Positions 35,801-39,260 are shown, counted from the stretch's first letter. The stretch: DNA of 64,000 nucleotides from Ostrinia nubilalis (GCF_963855985.1 NC_087112.1:6574501-6638500), one strand, 5' to 3'. The notes: generated by a model from the sequence alone, not told the origin. A program made the numbers and translations.

Positions 35801-37676
35801 GTGCCGCTTCTTCTTTGGAATAGTGAAAGTATTCGTTTATAGCAAACTTTATGGCATTCACAGTCATAGCAACTCACTTATATGCGTATGAAATGCCATT
35901 GACTTATAACGATTGATTGGATGTTGTCTAAAACATCATCATCATATTTATGTAATCAAATTAACCCACAACTATGTGTAGCATAGTGGTTAAAATTTTA
36001 TCTACGAGTGTAACGGTTTTCCCTATGACTTTATTTTAATTACAGTTGGCGCCACTGTAGAATAAGATCCTGTCACTTGCTAGTGCAGGGGTTCCCTAAC
36101 TTATTTGAGAAGCGCCCCCTTTCGACCTTACAAAAAAATCCGTGCAAGATTATTTATTGGTCGTATGGAGCAGTCTGGAATGCATTCTCTCAGCGGTCGC
36201 AGATTTTTTTATACTTAAGTACACAGATCGCCCGCGCCCCCCATTTAAATGTCTTTGCGCCCCCCACTTTGGGAACCAATGTCGTAGACCAAATCCTGAA
36301 TGTCGACTTTGGTGGCGATGGAGTGCTATCTGCCCAAGGGCTATCGTTTTAGCGCTCACCAGTTGGCGCCACTGTAGTGTCACTTCTTAGTGGCTAAAGA
36401 CAGAAGCGGTAGGAGGACTACCGCATTTGCACTTACTTGGATGGCGGACCTAGAGAAAGGACCTGTCATTCCAGTGGTGCCAACAGTTAAGTATAAACGC
36501 TAGCCATCATTAGGCGCACAATCTATGCGATTCGGCCAATATGTATAACGCCATCGCTGGTGGTGAAAGACCACACTCACATTTTTGTGTGCATCCTGAA
36601 GCCCTAACCCTGACTGACCCTGATAGTGACAAACTTTGTAACATATGAGAAAACAAGTCACCGGTAGGCGACTTTAAGGCACACCACTCTGACCTAGTGA
36701 TATGCCATCCCTAAATCATGAACGACCTTATCGGTTGAAGAGCACCACACTGACCTGTTGGTATGAACGGCCATCCCGAATCCCTCCGGCGGCGCGGCGA
36801 TGTACAGCGGCGGCGGCGGCTCCTGTGCGCCGGCGCACAGACCCGCGCCCGTCGACGCGTTCGAGGCGGACGAACATGACGAGTTCGAGTGGTTTAGAGC
36901 TGGAATTGAGGAAATGAAATAGGTAATATCTTTACTATGTGACTTAATAATGGATATGAATAGATATTGGGTAAGGCCTCCTTACGGGTTTTAACGAGCC
37001 TTTTGCAGAGCTACGAAATCGGAACAGATTCGTGAGCTCAATTTTTGCCTTTCGGGTCGCGAGAGATTCATATGTACGAGTATAAAAATAAGGCACATAC
37101 TTGAACGATAAAGAATCACAATAAAATTTTCCAAACGACGATAACTGCATCGGTAGTCTGGTCCTCTGTTGACTGCATCCAGGTACATCCTGTGACTGTC
37201 GACAGATCGTCGGTCCACCTACGTCTTCCAGCCCGTGGTCGCCACTCGAAAACTTTTCTGCCAACTGCCATCAGCTTTAAGAGGCATGTGCCTTGCCTAC
37301 TACCAATTACTACTTATGTAGGTTAAATTGAAGGTTTGTGGATTACCCGATAAAGACCGGTGAACCGCTATGACGTATCTGTTCCTCTCCATATACCCTG
37401 GCTAGTATAGATGTAATCATGGGACTCTTGTGTAAAGCATGCACGACGAACTACAGCTACTTAAGTAGGTTAAGATTTAAGGTAGTTGTTTGTGGCTTAC
37501 CCGGTAAAGGCCGGTGGACCGCGGTGACGTATCTATTGCCCTCCATGTACCCGCGGTCCGGCTCGGCGGTGTGGCCATGGTGGCTGTGGATGGAGTGCTG
37601 GTGCGTGTAGAACCCGTCGGGAGGGTGGAGCGCCACGCCGCCGCCGGACTCCTCCTCATCCACTTTCTGGGAGAAG
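8732..37676 (-). CDS. siz (IQSEC): IQSEC/BRAG-family Arf-GEF (schizo/loner type), 3' 19 coding exons
   Basis: Joining 37501-37676, 36755-36899, 27603-27823, 27047-27167, 26036-26165, 22942-23038, 20808-20958, 19985-20132, 17447-17659, 15982-16199, 15170-15350, 14369-14578, 13202-13339, 12384-12510, 11740-11940, 10665-10743, 9884-10014, 9265-9393 and 8732-8835 gives one open frame of 972 residues plus stop. Every junction is GT-AG and every phase agrees. In this partial numbering the IQ motif is near residues 136-155, Sec7 near 473-670, PH near 671-805, and the C-terminus reads STEV. Family knowledge: IQSEC proteins bind calmodulin through the IQ motif and catalyse GDP/GTP exchange on Arf6/Arf1 at the cell cortex; Drosophila schizo/loner acts in myoblast fusion and axon guidance. 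The first visible exon begins inside a codon with an acceptor before it, so the N-terminal exon(s) are missing. Length is in the usual range for the family. Family assignment is very secure; the exact orthologue name is inference. Confidence 0.95.
8895..9240 (-). repeat. Partial, internally deleted copies of exon r with both splice sites
   Basis: The copied intron end (AGTGGCTCTAG type) appears near 8937 and 9056, with a variant near 9225; copied donors (CTG|GTGAGT type) appear near 8975, 9110 and 9173. The copy at about 8973-9050 has both an AG acceptor and a GTGAGT donor around an open 74-base segment. Exon-like words such as CATCCTGGGGAGC and CTGAAAGATTGCC are kept while the middle of the exon is lost. 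Confidence 0.75.
9265..9393 (-). CDS. siz (IQSEC): IQSEC exon r: conserved [10 protein letters not shown] tail segment
   Basis: The acceptor GGCTCTAGCAG precedes 9393 and the donor CACCTG|GTAAGT follows 9265. It encodes [20 protein letters not shown], matching the RR-S-GSLDS block after the PH domain of vertebrate IQSECs; the RRGS could be a kinase site (inference). It is phase 1 in and out. Several internally deleted copies lie at 8895-9240. Confidence 0.92.
9464..9618 (+). mobile_element. Short Helitron-like non-autonomous element
   Basis: It begins near TCTATATCTATAAAAGC and ends CGCGGGCGGCCGCTAG, a GC hairpin directly before CTAG, typical of Helitron ends. Relatives: 38318-38420, 51817-52035 and 62954-63166. 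Confidence 0.55.
9884..10014 (-). CDS. siz (IQSEC): IQSEC exon q: Pro-rich tail
   Basis: The acceptor TATTTCCATAG precedes 10014 and the donor CCCAG|GTAAGT follows 9884. It encodes [20 protein letters not shown] and [16 protein letters not shown]. It is phase 2 in and phase 1 out. The proline-rich character matches the tail of vertebrate IQSEC proteins and could bind SH3 domains (inference). Confidence 0.82.
10231..10304. repeat. Perfect 74-bp palindrome
   Basis: The two 37-base arms are exactly complementary around ATACAGTAT-like centre AGTATATACT; the left arm begins TTCTAGTTCTAGCTAGCGCG. There is no loop. It lies in the intron between exons p and q, next to dispersed-repeat sequence (10040-10230). 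Confidence 0.95.
10665..10743 (-). CDS. siz (IQSEC): IQSEC exon p: C-terminal tail
   Basis: The acceptor CTTGCCAACAG precedes 10743 and the donor CATGG|GTAAGA follows 10665. It encodes [20 protein letters not shown] and HVHVHG. Phases (1 in, 2 out) fit both neighbours. The small size means the call rests on splice signals and phase. Confidence 0.75.
11084..11733 (-). repeat. Three 216-218 bp units: copies of exon o 3' half with donor
   Basis: The donor complement lies at 11734 (true exon), 11518, 11302 and 11084: steps of 216, 216 and 218 bp. Each copy keeps about 115 exon bases encoding [15 protein letters not shown] and [11 protein letters not shown] without stops. Two copies have a perfect GGTGAGT after CG or AT; the outermost reads GGTGACT. 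Each copied exon part joins abruptly to intron text (GACCTGGTCCTTCGAGCCGG) instead of the upstream exon half. Shorter relatives of that intron text continue to about 10898. Confidence 0.93.
11740..11940 (-). CDS. siz (IQSEC): IQSEC exon o: PH domain end
   Basis: The acceptor GTCATTTCAG precedes 11940 and the donor AACG|GTGAGT follows 11740. It encodes [20 protein letters not shown] and the terminal PH helix [20 protein letters not shown]. It is phase 1 in and out. About 115 bases of its 3' part plus donor are copied three times downstream. Confidence 0.96.
12384..12510 (-). CDS. siz (IQSEC): IQSEC exon n: PH domain middle
   Basis: The acceptor TTATTTTCAG precedes 12510 and the donor TGCCGC|GTGAGT follows 12384. 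It encodes [20 protein letters not shown] and [13 protein letters not shown], closely like vertebrate IQSEC PH sequence. It is phase 0 in and phase 1 out. Confidence 0.96.
12927..13083 (+). repeat. Dispersed repeat family A
   Basis: Shares GGACTATTCCCACCTCTCGT, CAACCAGTGAAGGCCAAGTT and CATTGGACCCGCAA with 25062-25212, 38866-38965, 39105-39260, 50257-50385 and 6545-6655 (some reversed), plus a stub at 16327-16375. Class unknown; no clear terminal structure. Confidence 0.75.
13202..13339 (-). CDS. siz (IQSEC): IQSEC exon m: PH domain start
   Basis: The acceptor TTTATTTCAAG precedes 13339 and the donor AGAGAG|GTATTG follows 13202. It encodes [20 protein letters not shown] and [13 protein letters not shown], the Sec7-PH joint and first PH strands of the IQSEC-type PH domain, which binds phosphoinositides. 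It is phase 0 at both ends. Confidence 0.96.
13755..14055 (-). repeat. Two partial copies of exon l 3' end
   Basis: The stretch 13957-14048 repeats the last roughly 90 bases of the exon with about 90 percent identity by eye; its donor position reads ATG|TAATAA where the true exon has CAG|GTAATAA, so the donor is damaged. A second, more decayed copy is near 13787-13825. Both are followed by the same spacer (GACTTTGTTTGGAGTCATAAGTC type). The RTE-like tail at 14098-14343 separates the copies from the true exon. Confidence 0.85.
14098..14343 (+). mobile_element. 3' tail of an RTE-like non-LTR retrotransposon
   Basis: The plus strand encodes [20 protein letters not shown] and [11 protein letters not shown], the C-terminal tail of an endonuclease/reverse transcriptase family abundant in Lepidoptera. 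Only the tail is present. It separates exon l from its partial copies, so it probably arrived after the duplication. The clade name is from memory. Confidence 0.75.
14369..14578 (-). CDS. siz (IQSEC): IQSEC exon l: Sec7 domain part 3
   Basis: The acceptor TTTCTTTCCAG precedes 14578 and the donor CGCAG|GTAATA follows 14369. It encodes [16 protein letters not shown], the most conserved Sec7 motif forming the Arf-binding groove, then [20 protein letters not shown] and the final helices. It is phase 0 at both ends. Two partial copies lie downstream (13755-14055). Confidence 0.96.
14943..15137 (-). mobile_element. tRNA-derived SINE with 7-bp TSD
   Basis: The minus strand starts with a tRNA-like head carrying an A box (TAGCCGAACGG) and B box (GGGTTCCGTCC) and ends in an A-rich tail. 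TCATAGT flanks both sides (14936-14942 and 15138-15144). It sits just downstream of the donor of exon k. A fragment of the same family is at 15575-15667. Confidence 0.85.
15170..15350 (-). CDS. siz (IQSEC): IQSEC exon k: Sec7 domain part 2
   Basis: The acceptor TTCCTCACAG precedes 15350 and the donor GATACG|GTGAGT follows 15170. It encodes [20 protein letters not shown] and the hallmark segment [20 protein letters not shown]. It is phase 2 in and phase 0 out. A SINE lies immediately downstream of its donor. Confidence 0.96.
15575..15667 (-). mobile_element. Fragment of the same tRNA-derived SINE
   Basis: Shares AGCTAAAT, GCTCACCACAATAGTC and AGCGG words in the same order as 14995-15070; the tRNA head is missing. 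Confidence 0.7.
15668..15715 (-). repeat. Partial copy of an internal part of exon j
   Basis: CTCTAGGAACCCCCTAGC and the following GATGAGAGGTAATAAGCCACGC match 16091-16136 of exon j apart from small insertions. It directly abuts a SINE fragment (15575-15667). Confidence 0.75.
15982..16199 (-). CDS. siz (IQSEC): IQSEC exon j: Sec7 domain part 1
   Basis: The acceptor TCTCTTACAG precedes 16199 and the donor CTAGA|GTGAGT follows 15982. It encodes [20 protein letters not shown] and the first Sec7 helices, including [13 protein letters not shown], the segment holding the acidic residue that destabilises Mg-GDP on Arf in this domain. It is phase 0 in and phase 2 out. A 45-bp partial copy lies at 15668-15715. 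Confidence 0.95.
16525..17446 (-). repeat. Array of about seven partial copies of exon i 3' end with donors
   Basis: Plus-strand GCATACCTTGG (donor AAG|GTATGC on the gene strand) recurs near 16655, 16750, 16894, 16990, 17210 and 17350, with a seventh decayed unit near 16525. Two unit types alternate: long units keeping the exon part that includes TATCATGCGGGCGACAGC, and short units with that part deleted. Units are joined by shared intron sequence (CACTAGCCGATCGAGTGTCC type). A 116-bp MITE sits inside one unit at 17033-17148. Confidence 0.9.
17033..17148. mobile_element. 116-bp MITE inside the exon i array
   Basis: Terminal inverted repeats begin TGCACGTTTTCACCATC and end GGTGGTGAAAACGGGCA, and the inner part is also inverted (AAGTGACCCCTA / TAGGGGTCACTT). 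TA flanks both sides. A fragment of the same family is at 60257-60295. Confidence 0.8.
17447..17659 (-). CDS. siz (IQSEC): IQSEC exon i: Pro/His-rich linker before Sec7
   Basis: The acceptor CTACCTCCCAG precedes 17659 and the donor CCCAAG|GTACGC follows 17447. It encodes 71 residues starting [16 protein letters not shown], through [20 protein letters not shown], to PPAHHQQPK. It is phase 0 at both ends. The next exon begins [11 protein letters not shown], the start of the Sec7 region. High GC content. Confidence 0.85.
17736..18520. mobile_element. Nested foldback elements with an inserted Helitron-like element
   Basis: The outer arms 17772-17826 and 18443-18498 are complementary (both contain CGCGCGGCCATCGACCAA or its complement). 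Inside lies a second inverted repeat, 18064-18439, with arms containing AACTTGCGCGCAAAAAGC. Between them, at 17827-18060, sits an unrelated segment starting after CCCAACTAATATTATAAATG and ending GCGAAGCCGCGGGCGGAAAGCTAG, a hairpin followed by CTAG as expected of a Helitron 3' end. Confidence 0.65.
19170..19360 (-). mobile_element. 3' end fragment of the jockey/CR1-like family
   Basis: Complement of the 3' end seen at 55840-56039: CGCTTCGAGACCAAC, AAGTGCTGAGAAGAAGCGCC and a TCAAAAGTCAAAAT tail. Confidence 0.65.
19441..19916. mobile_element. TIR element, about 480 bp
   Basis: TACAGTCACGGAATGAAAAG with GTTCGTCA at the left, and TGACGAACCTTTTCATTCCG with CGACTGTA at the right. No transposase frame. 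Confidence 0.75.
19985..20132 (-). CDS. siz (IQSEC): IQSEC exon h: Ser/His-rich linker
   Basis: The acceptor CTTGTCTCCAG precedes 20132 and the donor CTCCG|GTTAGT follows 19985. It encodes [20 protein letters not shown], a Ser run, and [15 protein letters not shown]. It enters phase 2 and leaves phase 0, matching both neighbours. The His/Gln-rich character is common in IQSEC linkers. Confidence 0.8.
20133..20400 (-). repeat. Degenerate copies of exon h 5' half and acceptor side
   Basis: The block 20277-20400 repeats exon h: the 21-base run from GCGGCGGAG through GGACTTT (interrupted in neither copy) is shared, as is the following intron text ATTTAGACCTTAATGCTTA. A shorter unit at 20190-20275 repeats the intron part (GCTATTTTTAACT, GATACAATGACTATTTTTAA). 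The outer copies keep an AG near the acceptor position but are more decayed than the copies beside other exons. Confidence 0.75.
20808..20958 (-). CDS. siz (IQSEC): IQSEC exon g: linker with conserved [11 protein letters not shown]
   Basis: The proximal acceptor CTCTTTTAG precedes 20958 and the donor CTCAA|GTAAGT follows 20808. It encodes [12 protein letters not shown], a QQQQ run, and [14 protein letters not shown], a block I recall as typical of insect and vertebrate IQSEC linkers. Two further acceptors with copied exon starts, 120 and 234 bp upstream, are in frame with it, so the N-terminal boundary may vary between transcripts. Confidence 0.85.
20959..21250 (-). repeat. Two extra in-frame copies of exon g acceptor and 5' half
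   Basis: Copies of the intron end (CTGTATCTATTTTAG type) followed by exon-like GGTCC(A/G)AT sequence start at 21078 and 21192. The spacings to 20958 are 120 and 234 bp, both multiples of three. The frame is open through all three units down to the donor, and even the intron pieces between them translate (NSTLSVSIL). Using the outer acceptors would add 40 or 78 residues containing repeated [10 protein letters not shown] blocks. Confidence 0.85.
21434..22386. mobile_element. piggyBac-like element with transposase remnant
   Basis: The inverted ends CCCTCAGTTTGCATGG / CCATGCAAATTGAGGG are flanked by TTAA on both sides (21430-21433, 22387-22390), the piggyBac target. On the minus strand near 21960-22070 an acidic run ([20 protein letters not shown]) resembles the N-terminal region of piggyBac transposases. 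The catalytic domain is missing, so this is a deletion derivative. Confidence 0.8.
22942..23038 (-). CDS. siz (IQSEC): IQSEC exon f: Ser-rich linker
   Basis: The acceptor TTGTATTACAG precedes 23038 and the donor TACAG|GTAAAA follows 22942. It encodes [20 protein letters not shown] and then HNHQLLNNT. It enters phase 0, so it can follow either exon 26036-26165 or the alternative first exon 24215-24331. No duplicated copy is seen beside it. Confidence 0.8.
24215..24331 (-). CDS. siz (IQSEC): Candidate alternative first exon (short isoform)
   Basis: An ATG at 24331 with A at -3 and G at +4 opens 39 codons starting [19 protein letters not shown] and ending VVKYE, followed by GAA|GTATGT, a good donor. 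In-frame stops lie just upstream, so this is a real start if used. It ends phase 0, exactly what exon 22942-23038 needs; splicing to it gives 747 residues lacking the IQ motif but keeping Sec7 and PH. The peptide is basic (Lys/Arg-rich), which would suit membrane or nuclear contacts (inference). I do not recognise it from another species, so it is a prediction resting on signals and phase. Confidence 0.55.
24365..24401 (-). promoter_or_regulatory. Candidate TATA-less core promoter (Inr + DPE)
   Basis: On the minus strand an arthropod initiator TCAGT places +1 at 24397. Positions +28 to +33 read CGACGT, one base off the DPE consensus (RGWYVT). A second TCAGT lies 8 bases upstream. The site is 66 bases upstream of the ATG at 24331, in a small CpG-rich island. 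Confidence 0.45.
25062..25212 (-). repeat. Dispersed repeat family A, reverse copy
   Basis: Reverse complement of the family at 39105-39260, containing GGTCCAATGACAGTTAAA and ACAGGAGTTGCAGCGGTGG. Confidence 0.75.
25385..26035 (-). repeat. 87-bp tandem array of exon e 3' end plus splice donor
   Basis: On the plus strand the donor complement ACTTACC/ACTCACC recurs at 25404, 25502, 25589, 25682, 25769, 25856 and 25943 before the real one at 26029. The step is 87 bp (93 where a 6-bp extra occurs, 98 at the outermost unit). Each unit carries exon-like sequence encoding ADMPHLH on the minus strand and an intact GGTAAGT (GGTGAGT in the outermost). The outermost unit keeps an 11-bp segment (CCCCACGGTGT) shared with the true exon; the six inner units lack it. 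The structure therefore looks like an expanded exon-edge duplication. Confidence 0.92.
26036..26165 (-). CDS. siz (IQSEC): IQSEC exon e: helical linker
   Basis: The acceptor CTCTATTACAG precedes 26165 and the donor GCGGG|GTAAGT follows 26036. It encodes [20 protein letters not shown] and continues to [10 protein letters not shown], probably helical. It enters phase 2 and leaves phase 0. The last roughly 45 bases and the donor are repeated seven more times downstream in the intron (25385-26035). Confidence 0.85.
26216..26449. mobile_element. hAT-like MITE, 8-bp TSD
   Basis: The ends CAGCGGTTCCCAAACTTATT and CCACTTTGGGAAAGACTG are hAT-type inverted repeats. GGTTAGAA flanks both sides (26208-26215, 26450-26457). 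234 bp, non-coding. Confidence 0.9.
27047..27167 (-). CDS. siz (IQSEC): IQSEC exon d: linker after IQ motif
   Basis: The acceptor CTTCTTCCAG precedes 27167 and the donor TATGAG|GTGAGC follows 27047. Phase 1 in and phase 2 out match both neighbours. It encodes [15 protein letters not shown], then [16 protein letters not shown], a basic Ser-containing stretch that could be phosphorylated (inference). The motif IYGN recurs in exon 20808-20958. No intronic copy of this exon is visible. Confidence 0.85.
27444..27530 (-). repeat. Partial copy of exon c donor end
   Basis: ACCAGAAGCTGTACCATTGA and ATGATTAGGCCCATC resemble the true exon c end (ACCAGAAGCCTTACCATTGA, ATGATCAGGCCCGTC) about 150 bp away. 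The donor position on the gene strand has become GGTACAG. Confidence 0.7.
27603..27823 (-). CDS. siz (IQSEC): IQSEC exon c: coiled segment and IQ motif
   Basis: The acceptor GCTTCCACAG precedes 27823 and the donor AATG|GTAAGG follows 27603. It encodes [20 protein letters not shown] followed by the IQ motif [18 protein letters not shown]. In the family this IQ motif recruits calmodulin and couples Arf activation to calcium. The preceding segment is the strongly conserved block before the IQ motif in vertebrate IQSEC1-3. The intron upstream is about 8.9 kb and carries the Gypsy element. A partial copy of its 3' end lies at 27444-27530. Confidence 0.93.
27824..28804. other. Intron sequence, nothing recognised
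   Basis: The intron upstream of exon c. AT-rich without repeats I can name. Confidence 0.5.
28805..28978. mobile_element. GC-rich MITE with internal tandem repeat
   Basis: Terminal inverted repeats AAGCTTCAACCACACCAA / TTGGTGTGGTTGAAGCTT continue into CGTGCAGATCGCC. The centre repeats GTCATGGGTCGCGCGACCT. Decayed relatives lie at 22648-22740 and 51180-51245. Confidence 0.85.
29141..29460. mobile_element. 320-bp foldback (long-TIR) element
   Basis: The arms 29141-29285 and 29315-29460 are almost perfectly complementary (for example AGGCCAGGAAATCTTTAACG and its complement) with a loop of about 29 bp. The tips read ATCCCATCAAAAACA / TGTTTTTGATGGGAT. No coding capacity. Family not recognised. 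Confidence 0.9.
29605..30205 (-). repeat. Gypsy 3' LTR
   Basis: 601 bp with TGTTGAGAGG on one end and GTCGCCACA on the other (TG...CA); no difference from the copy at 33533-34133 was seen on reading. Confidence 0.97.
30242..33181 (-). CDS. pol: Gypsy Pol: protease, RT, RNase H, integrase
   Basis: 979 residues without a stop. The protease active site [13 protein letters not shown] is near residue 48. Reverse transcriptase follows with DYRRLNATT and the catalytic FIDDV. RNase H ([27 protein letters not shown]) comes next. Integrase has an HHCC finger (HNLSHPG ... CIPCQKAK) and a DDE core ([28 protein letters not shown]). All key residues I can check are present, so the enzyme set looks functional. 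Probably expressed by -1 frameshifting from gag; I see no canonical slippery heptamer in the overlap. Confidence 0.96.
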   Translation of the reverse strand: MCRQLYIHEEKCAGKLALALAETGTSARVQSHRLFVTDKKTKLMFLIDTGANISVIPKRSSQQMKPTTFNLYAANNTIIPTYGEKTLELDLGLRRPFRWKFIIAAVSKPIIGADFLEYHKILVDIAGRSLRDEVTNLSVKTKISNYPTPTIRSIDSSQKYHDIFAEFPEITRISTMKETPKHCVEHYIETTGPPLYCKARPIPPHRYAAVKKEFEVMVEQGLCRPSKSPWASALHVVPKKNGDIRVCGDYRRLNATTKPDRYPVPRLKDFTYQLNGKKIFSTIDLNRAYQQLPVFSAHIEKTAIITPFGLFEFPRMCPGLKNAGQTFQRFINEVLQGLDYVFPFIDDVLISSETEEAHILHLRTVLSKLNEYGITINPSKCTLGQEEVKFLGYMVSQHGIKPPDEKVSAISAFPRPNTIEELRRFLGTVNFYRDAIPQAASIQAPLNAYLHNSKKNDKTKIVWTDEATQAFEACKVSLQTAALLAHPAYDAPIALMCDASNTCAGAVLQQYQHDKWQPLGYFSKKFSDTQQRYSTYDRELLSIYMAVKHFRKMFEGRQLTIFTDHKPITYALLKKTSDTETPRRTRQLLFISEFTSDIRHISGKENIVADSLSRIEDITCPSTIDYDQLALAQQKDSNLTTLTKQDNLHFKKIAMSNSASIYCETSTANVRPYLPQDFRRIAYNAIHNLSHPGIRTTRKMLTERYFWPSMNADISNWTKACIPCQKAKINRHTSSNYTSFPPTERFQHLHVDIVGPLPPSQHGHRYLLTMIDRTTRWPEAVPLHEITAETVARHVYEGWISRFGCPSTLTSDQGRQFESQLFTSLTKRLGIEKTRTTAYHPQSNGIVERWHRTLKTALTASLNSRNTKWLDALPTVLLGLRAATRQDTGVSAAQLTYGTIIRLPGDFFNNTPMTSLQNMDYTYVERLRHTINEFKAAEPVRHNTKTFVHKDLQSCESVFLRIDSGRRSLQARREHDPEE
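33133..33498 (-). CDS. gag: Gypsy Gag remnant: linker and nucleocapsid
   Basis: 121 residues. A coiled linker ([17 protein letters not shown]) and a basic RS-rich region precede one zinc knuckle, [14 protein letters not shown]. Gag proteins of this type normally have about 200 further residues (capsid) before this point, and these are absent, although a Met opens the frame just inside the LTR. It overlaps pol, which lies in the -1 frame. The element may need capsid supplied in trans (inference). Confidence 0.85.
   Translation of the reverse strand: MNTNPEGRLPHNHRQHLHDAQQQEVFAIDRPHSSSSRYNALEDKIDKLTEAITQLVTHNNQRGRSPYRNWRQNRQASRSNSRNRSQTPSNSPYCYYHRKFGHNARKCADNCTFMKKNVPEN
33533..34133 (-). repeat. 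Gypsy 5' LTR
   Basis: 601 bp, reads the same as 29605-30205. The element's presumed primer-binding site (TGGTGACCCC on the minus strand) follows directly inside it. Confidence 0.97.
34647..34760. mobile_element. 114-bp MITE
   Basis: AGGCCACACTTCCAGCTACC / GGTAGCTGGAGTTGTGTCCT ends, then CATTTCCG / CGGAAATG. Confidence 0.8.
36086..36281. mobile_element. hAT-like MITE
   Basis: The ends CAGGGGTTCCCTAACTTATT and CCACTTTGGGAACCAATG match the family at 26216-26449. The target duplication is no longer clear. Confidence 0.75.
36679..36720 (-). repeat. Partial copy of exon b donor end
   Basis: GCACACCACTCTGACCT and TGCCATCCCTAAATC resemble the true exon b end (GCACCACACTGACCTG ... GGCCATCCCGAATC) about 70 bp away, including the donor complement CTGACCT. 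Confidence 0.6.
36755..36899 (-). CDS. siz (IQSEC): IQSEC exon b: Ser/Pro-rich linker
   Basis: The acceptor TCAATTCCAG precedes 36899 and the donor CAACAG|GTCAGT follows 36755. Of the three frames only the one with a two-base phase joins both neighbours. It encodes 47 residues including [12 protein letters not shown] and [16 protein letters not shown]. The end base pair AG plus C of the next exon makes the Ser of [13 protein letters not shown], a conserved IQSEC segment. The GC-rich exon stands out from its AT-rich surroundings. Confidence 0.8.
37195..37265 (-). mobile_element. Short RTE-like tail fragment
   Basis: CAGATCGTCGGTCCACCTA and GTCGCCACTCGAAAACTTT match the tail family (compare 952-1028); a middle part is deleted. 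Confidence 0.6.
37316..37400 (-). repeat. Partial copy of exon a donor end
   Basis: The stretch repeats 37462-37560: TACCCGATAAAGACCGGTG against TACCCGGTAAAGGCCGGTG, then ATGACGTATCTGTTCC against GTGACGTATCTATTGC. The donor on the gene strand reads GGGTAATC. The offset is about 165 bp. Confidence 0.82.
37501..37676 (-). CDS. siz (IQSEC): IQSEC exon a: N-terminal linker, first visible exon
   Basis: The acceptor TTGTCCACAG lies just above 37676 and the donor GG|GTAAGC follows 37501. The exon starts with one base of a split codon and ends phase 1. It reads [20 protein letters not shown] at its start and then a His-rich stretch ([11 protein letters not shown]). No domain is recognised. It joins in phase to exon 36755-36899. 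A degenerate copy of its 3' end with a donor lies at 37316-37400. Confidence 0.8.
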
Positions 37677-38317
37677 CTGTGGACAAGAGAGAAGATGTTT
37701 AGATGGTGATGCATAGGGTACACTTAGAGGAGGACAGTTAGCAAGTTTCCAAGGTGCCCAGATTTTCAAGAACAACTTTCTACTCGATCCCATGTTTATT
37801 CAAGGGAGTAACTTTCGAGAACGAACATAAATGCGTAAGAAAATTGATTAAAACGTAATATCCGTGGAGTTTCTGGTGATATGGTTAAGTAATATCAACA
37901 GCAAAAAACCGTTTATGAATACTATCATATTACCGTTATTAAAATTTCTTAGCGAATAGAGCCCGCCTTAGGCAGTTCGATTTTTTCAAGTTGTTTATTT
38001 AAAATTTACTATCATATTATTTTCATGACGTCATAAAATTCGGATTTTACTAAGCCCGTTCAAAGTGACATAGCCGAACCGCATGCAACCAAATCAGTTT
38101 TTAAGCAGGTTCTAGTGTGAAAATAAACTACTACCTACACAGGATCTTGCAAAAAACGTAATGCCGTGGGAACTGGCCTTTAGTATGCAAGAATTTTGAC
38201 TTGATCACGATGAATTTTAAGAATTGTCGCCTCATCAGCAGGATAGCAAAATACCTTGTTTTTTTTTTTTTCAAGTAAAGAGATACCTACTTATTGACTG
38301 ACATCACGAAACTTCAG

Positions 38318-38420
38318 AAACTACATGTGCTAGGAGTTTCAAATTTTGCATGGGGGTTCCTTTTAGAACGTAGGTGCTCACTAAGACGGGATTTTGCAAA
38401 ATTCAACCCCTAAGGAGTAA
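38318..38420 (+). mobile_element. Fragment of the Helitron-like family
   Basis: Shares TGCTAGGAGTTTCAAA, GCATGGGGGTTCCTTTTAGA and GACGGGATTTTGCAAAATTC with 9483-9565; the 3' hairpin is missing. Confidence 0.6.
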
Positions 38421-38865
38421 AACGGGAACAACTAAATGTTGCAGACAAAGAAAGTCAGAACTATGTTGAATAAGATATTTTTAATGTAAATGCACATTTC
38501 AATGAAGGTTGCCTAATCGTTAATGGAATTGACGCATGATTAGCTTGTGATGCCCAAACGCAGCAATCTAATAAACATTAATGAATTAAAGATATCTTAG
38601 TTTTATCTAACACAGGAAAAGAGCAAATAGAATTCTTATAGCGCAATTACGTGGATACTTAAAATTTATTCGTAATTATGCATCAAATAAAACCAAACGA
38701 GGTACATGGATCGTGAGCATCATAAATTAACGTCCCACAGCTGTCTGCAGGGCTGCTAGGCTGAGTTTCAGTCGGATAGATTTGATAGAAAGAAATATTT
38801 TATTATGTGGGCCATCACGAACTTTTATGCTAACAGGTAGCCTCAATAACAGTTTAGTTTTCCTC

Positions 38866-39260
38866 TGGTGCTAATTTAGTCTTCACTGGGTGGGTTTTTA
38901 TAGGCGGTCATACTGTAGATCCTGGCTATACAGGAGAGCAATTGTAATAGTTCCGTAGCAGGTAACTAAATTATTTAGAAAATCCGTAATTCTTCCGGAT
39001 ACTGTAGACATTGTAATCAGCGCCTAAATGCCAGAAATTCTAGATAGATCTAACGAGGCTACAAACCGTAAACGTATATCGAGACGGTTGAACTTATTAC
39101 AGGAATACGAGACTATTCCCACTTCTCCTTCTCATTCCCACCACTACAACTCCTGTGTATGATCAGGATCTACAGCTTTAAAAACCCAACCATTGAAGGT
39201 CAAGTTTGTCTCGGGGGAAGTTAAACTGTCATTGGACCCGAAACGACATTAATCAGTATA
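38866..39260. repeat. Two copies of family A in opposite orientation
   Basis: A reverse copy at 38866-38965 and a forward copy at 39105-39260 (GAGACTATTCCCACTTCTCC, AAGGTCAAGTTTGTCTCGGG). Confidence 0.7.

Larger units (their letters stand above)
34134..36677. other. Intron sequence with repeat remnants
   Basis: 34134-34520 continues the repeat into which the Gypsy inserted: CTCGACTTGG and CACTGCCGTGCCCCC at 34430-34460 recur as CTCGACTTGG and CACTACCGTGCCCCC at 29532-29562. A (GTCA)n tract is at 34198-34225. MITEs are at 34647 and 36086. The rest is featureless. Confidence 0.5.

Noticed and set aside
36142..36390. Overlapping frames near 36.2 kb
   Set aside because: They lie in a hAT-like MITE with clear inverted ends.
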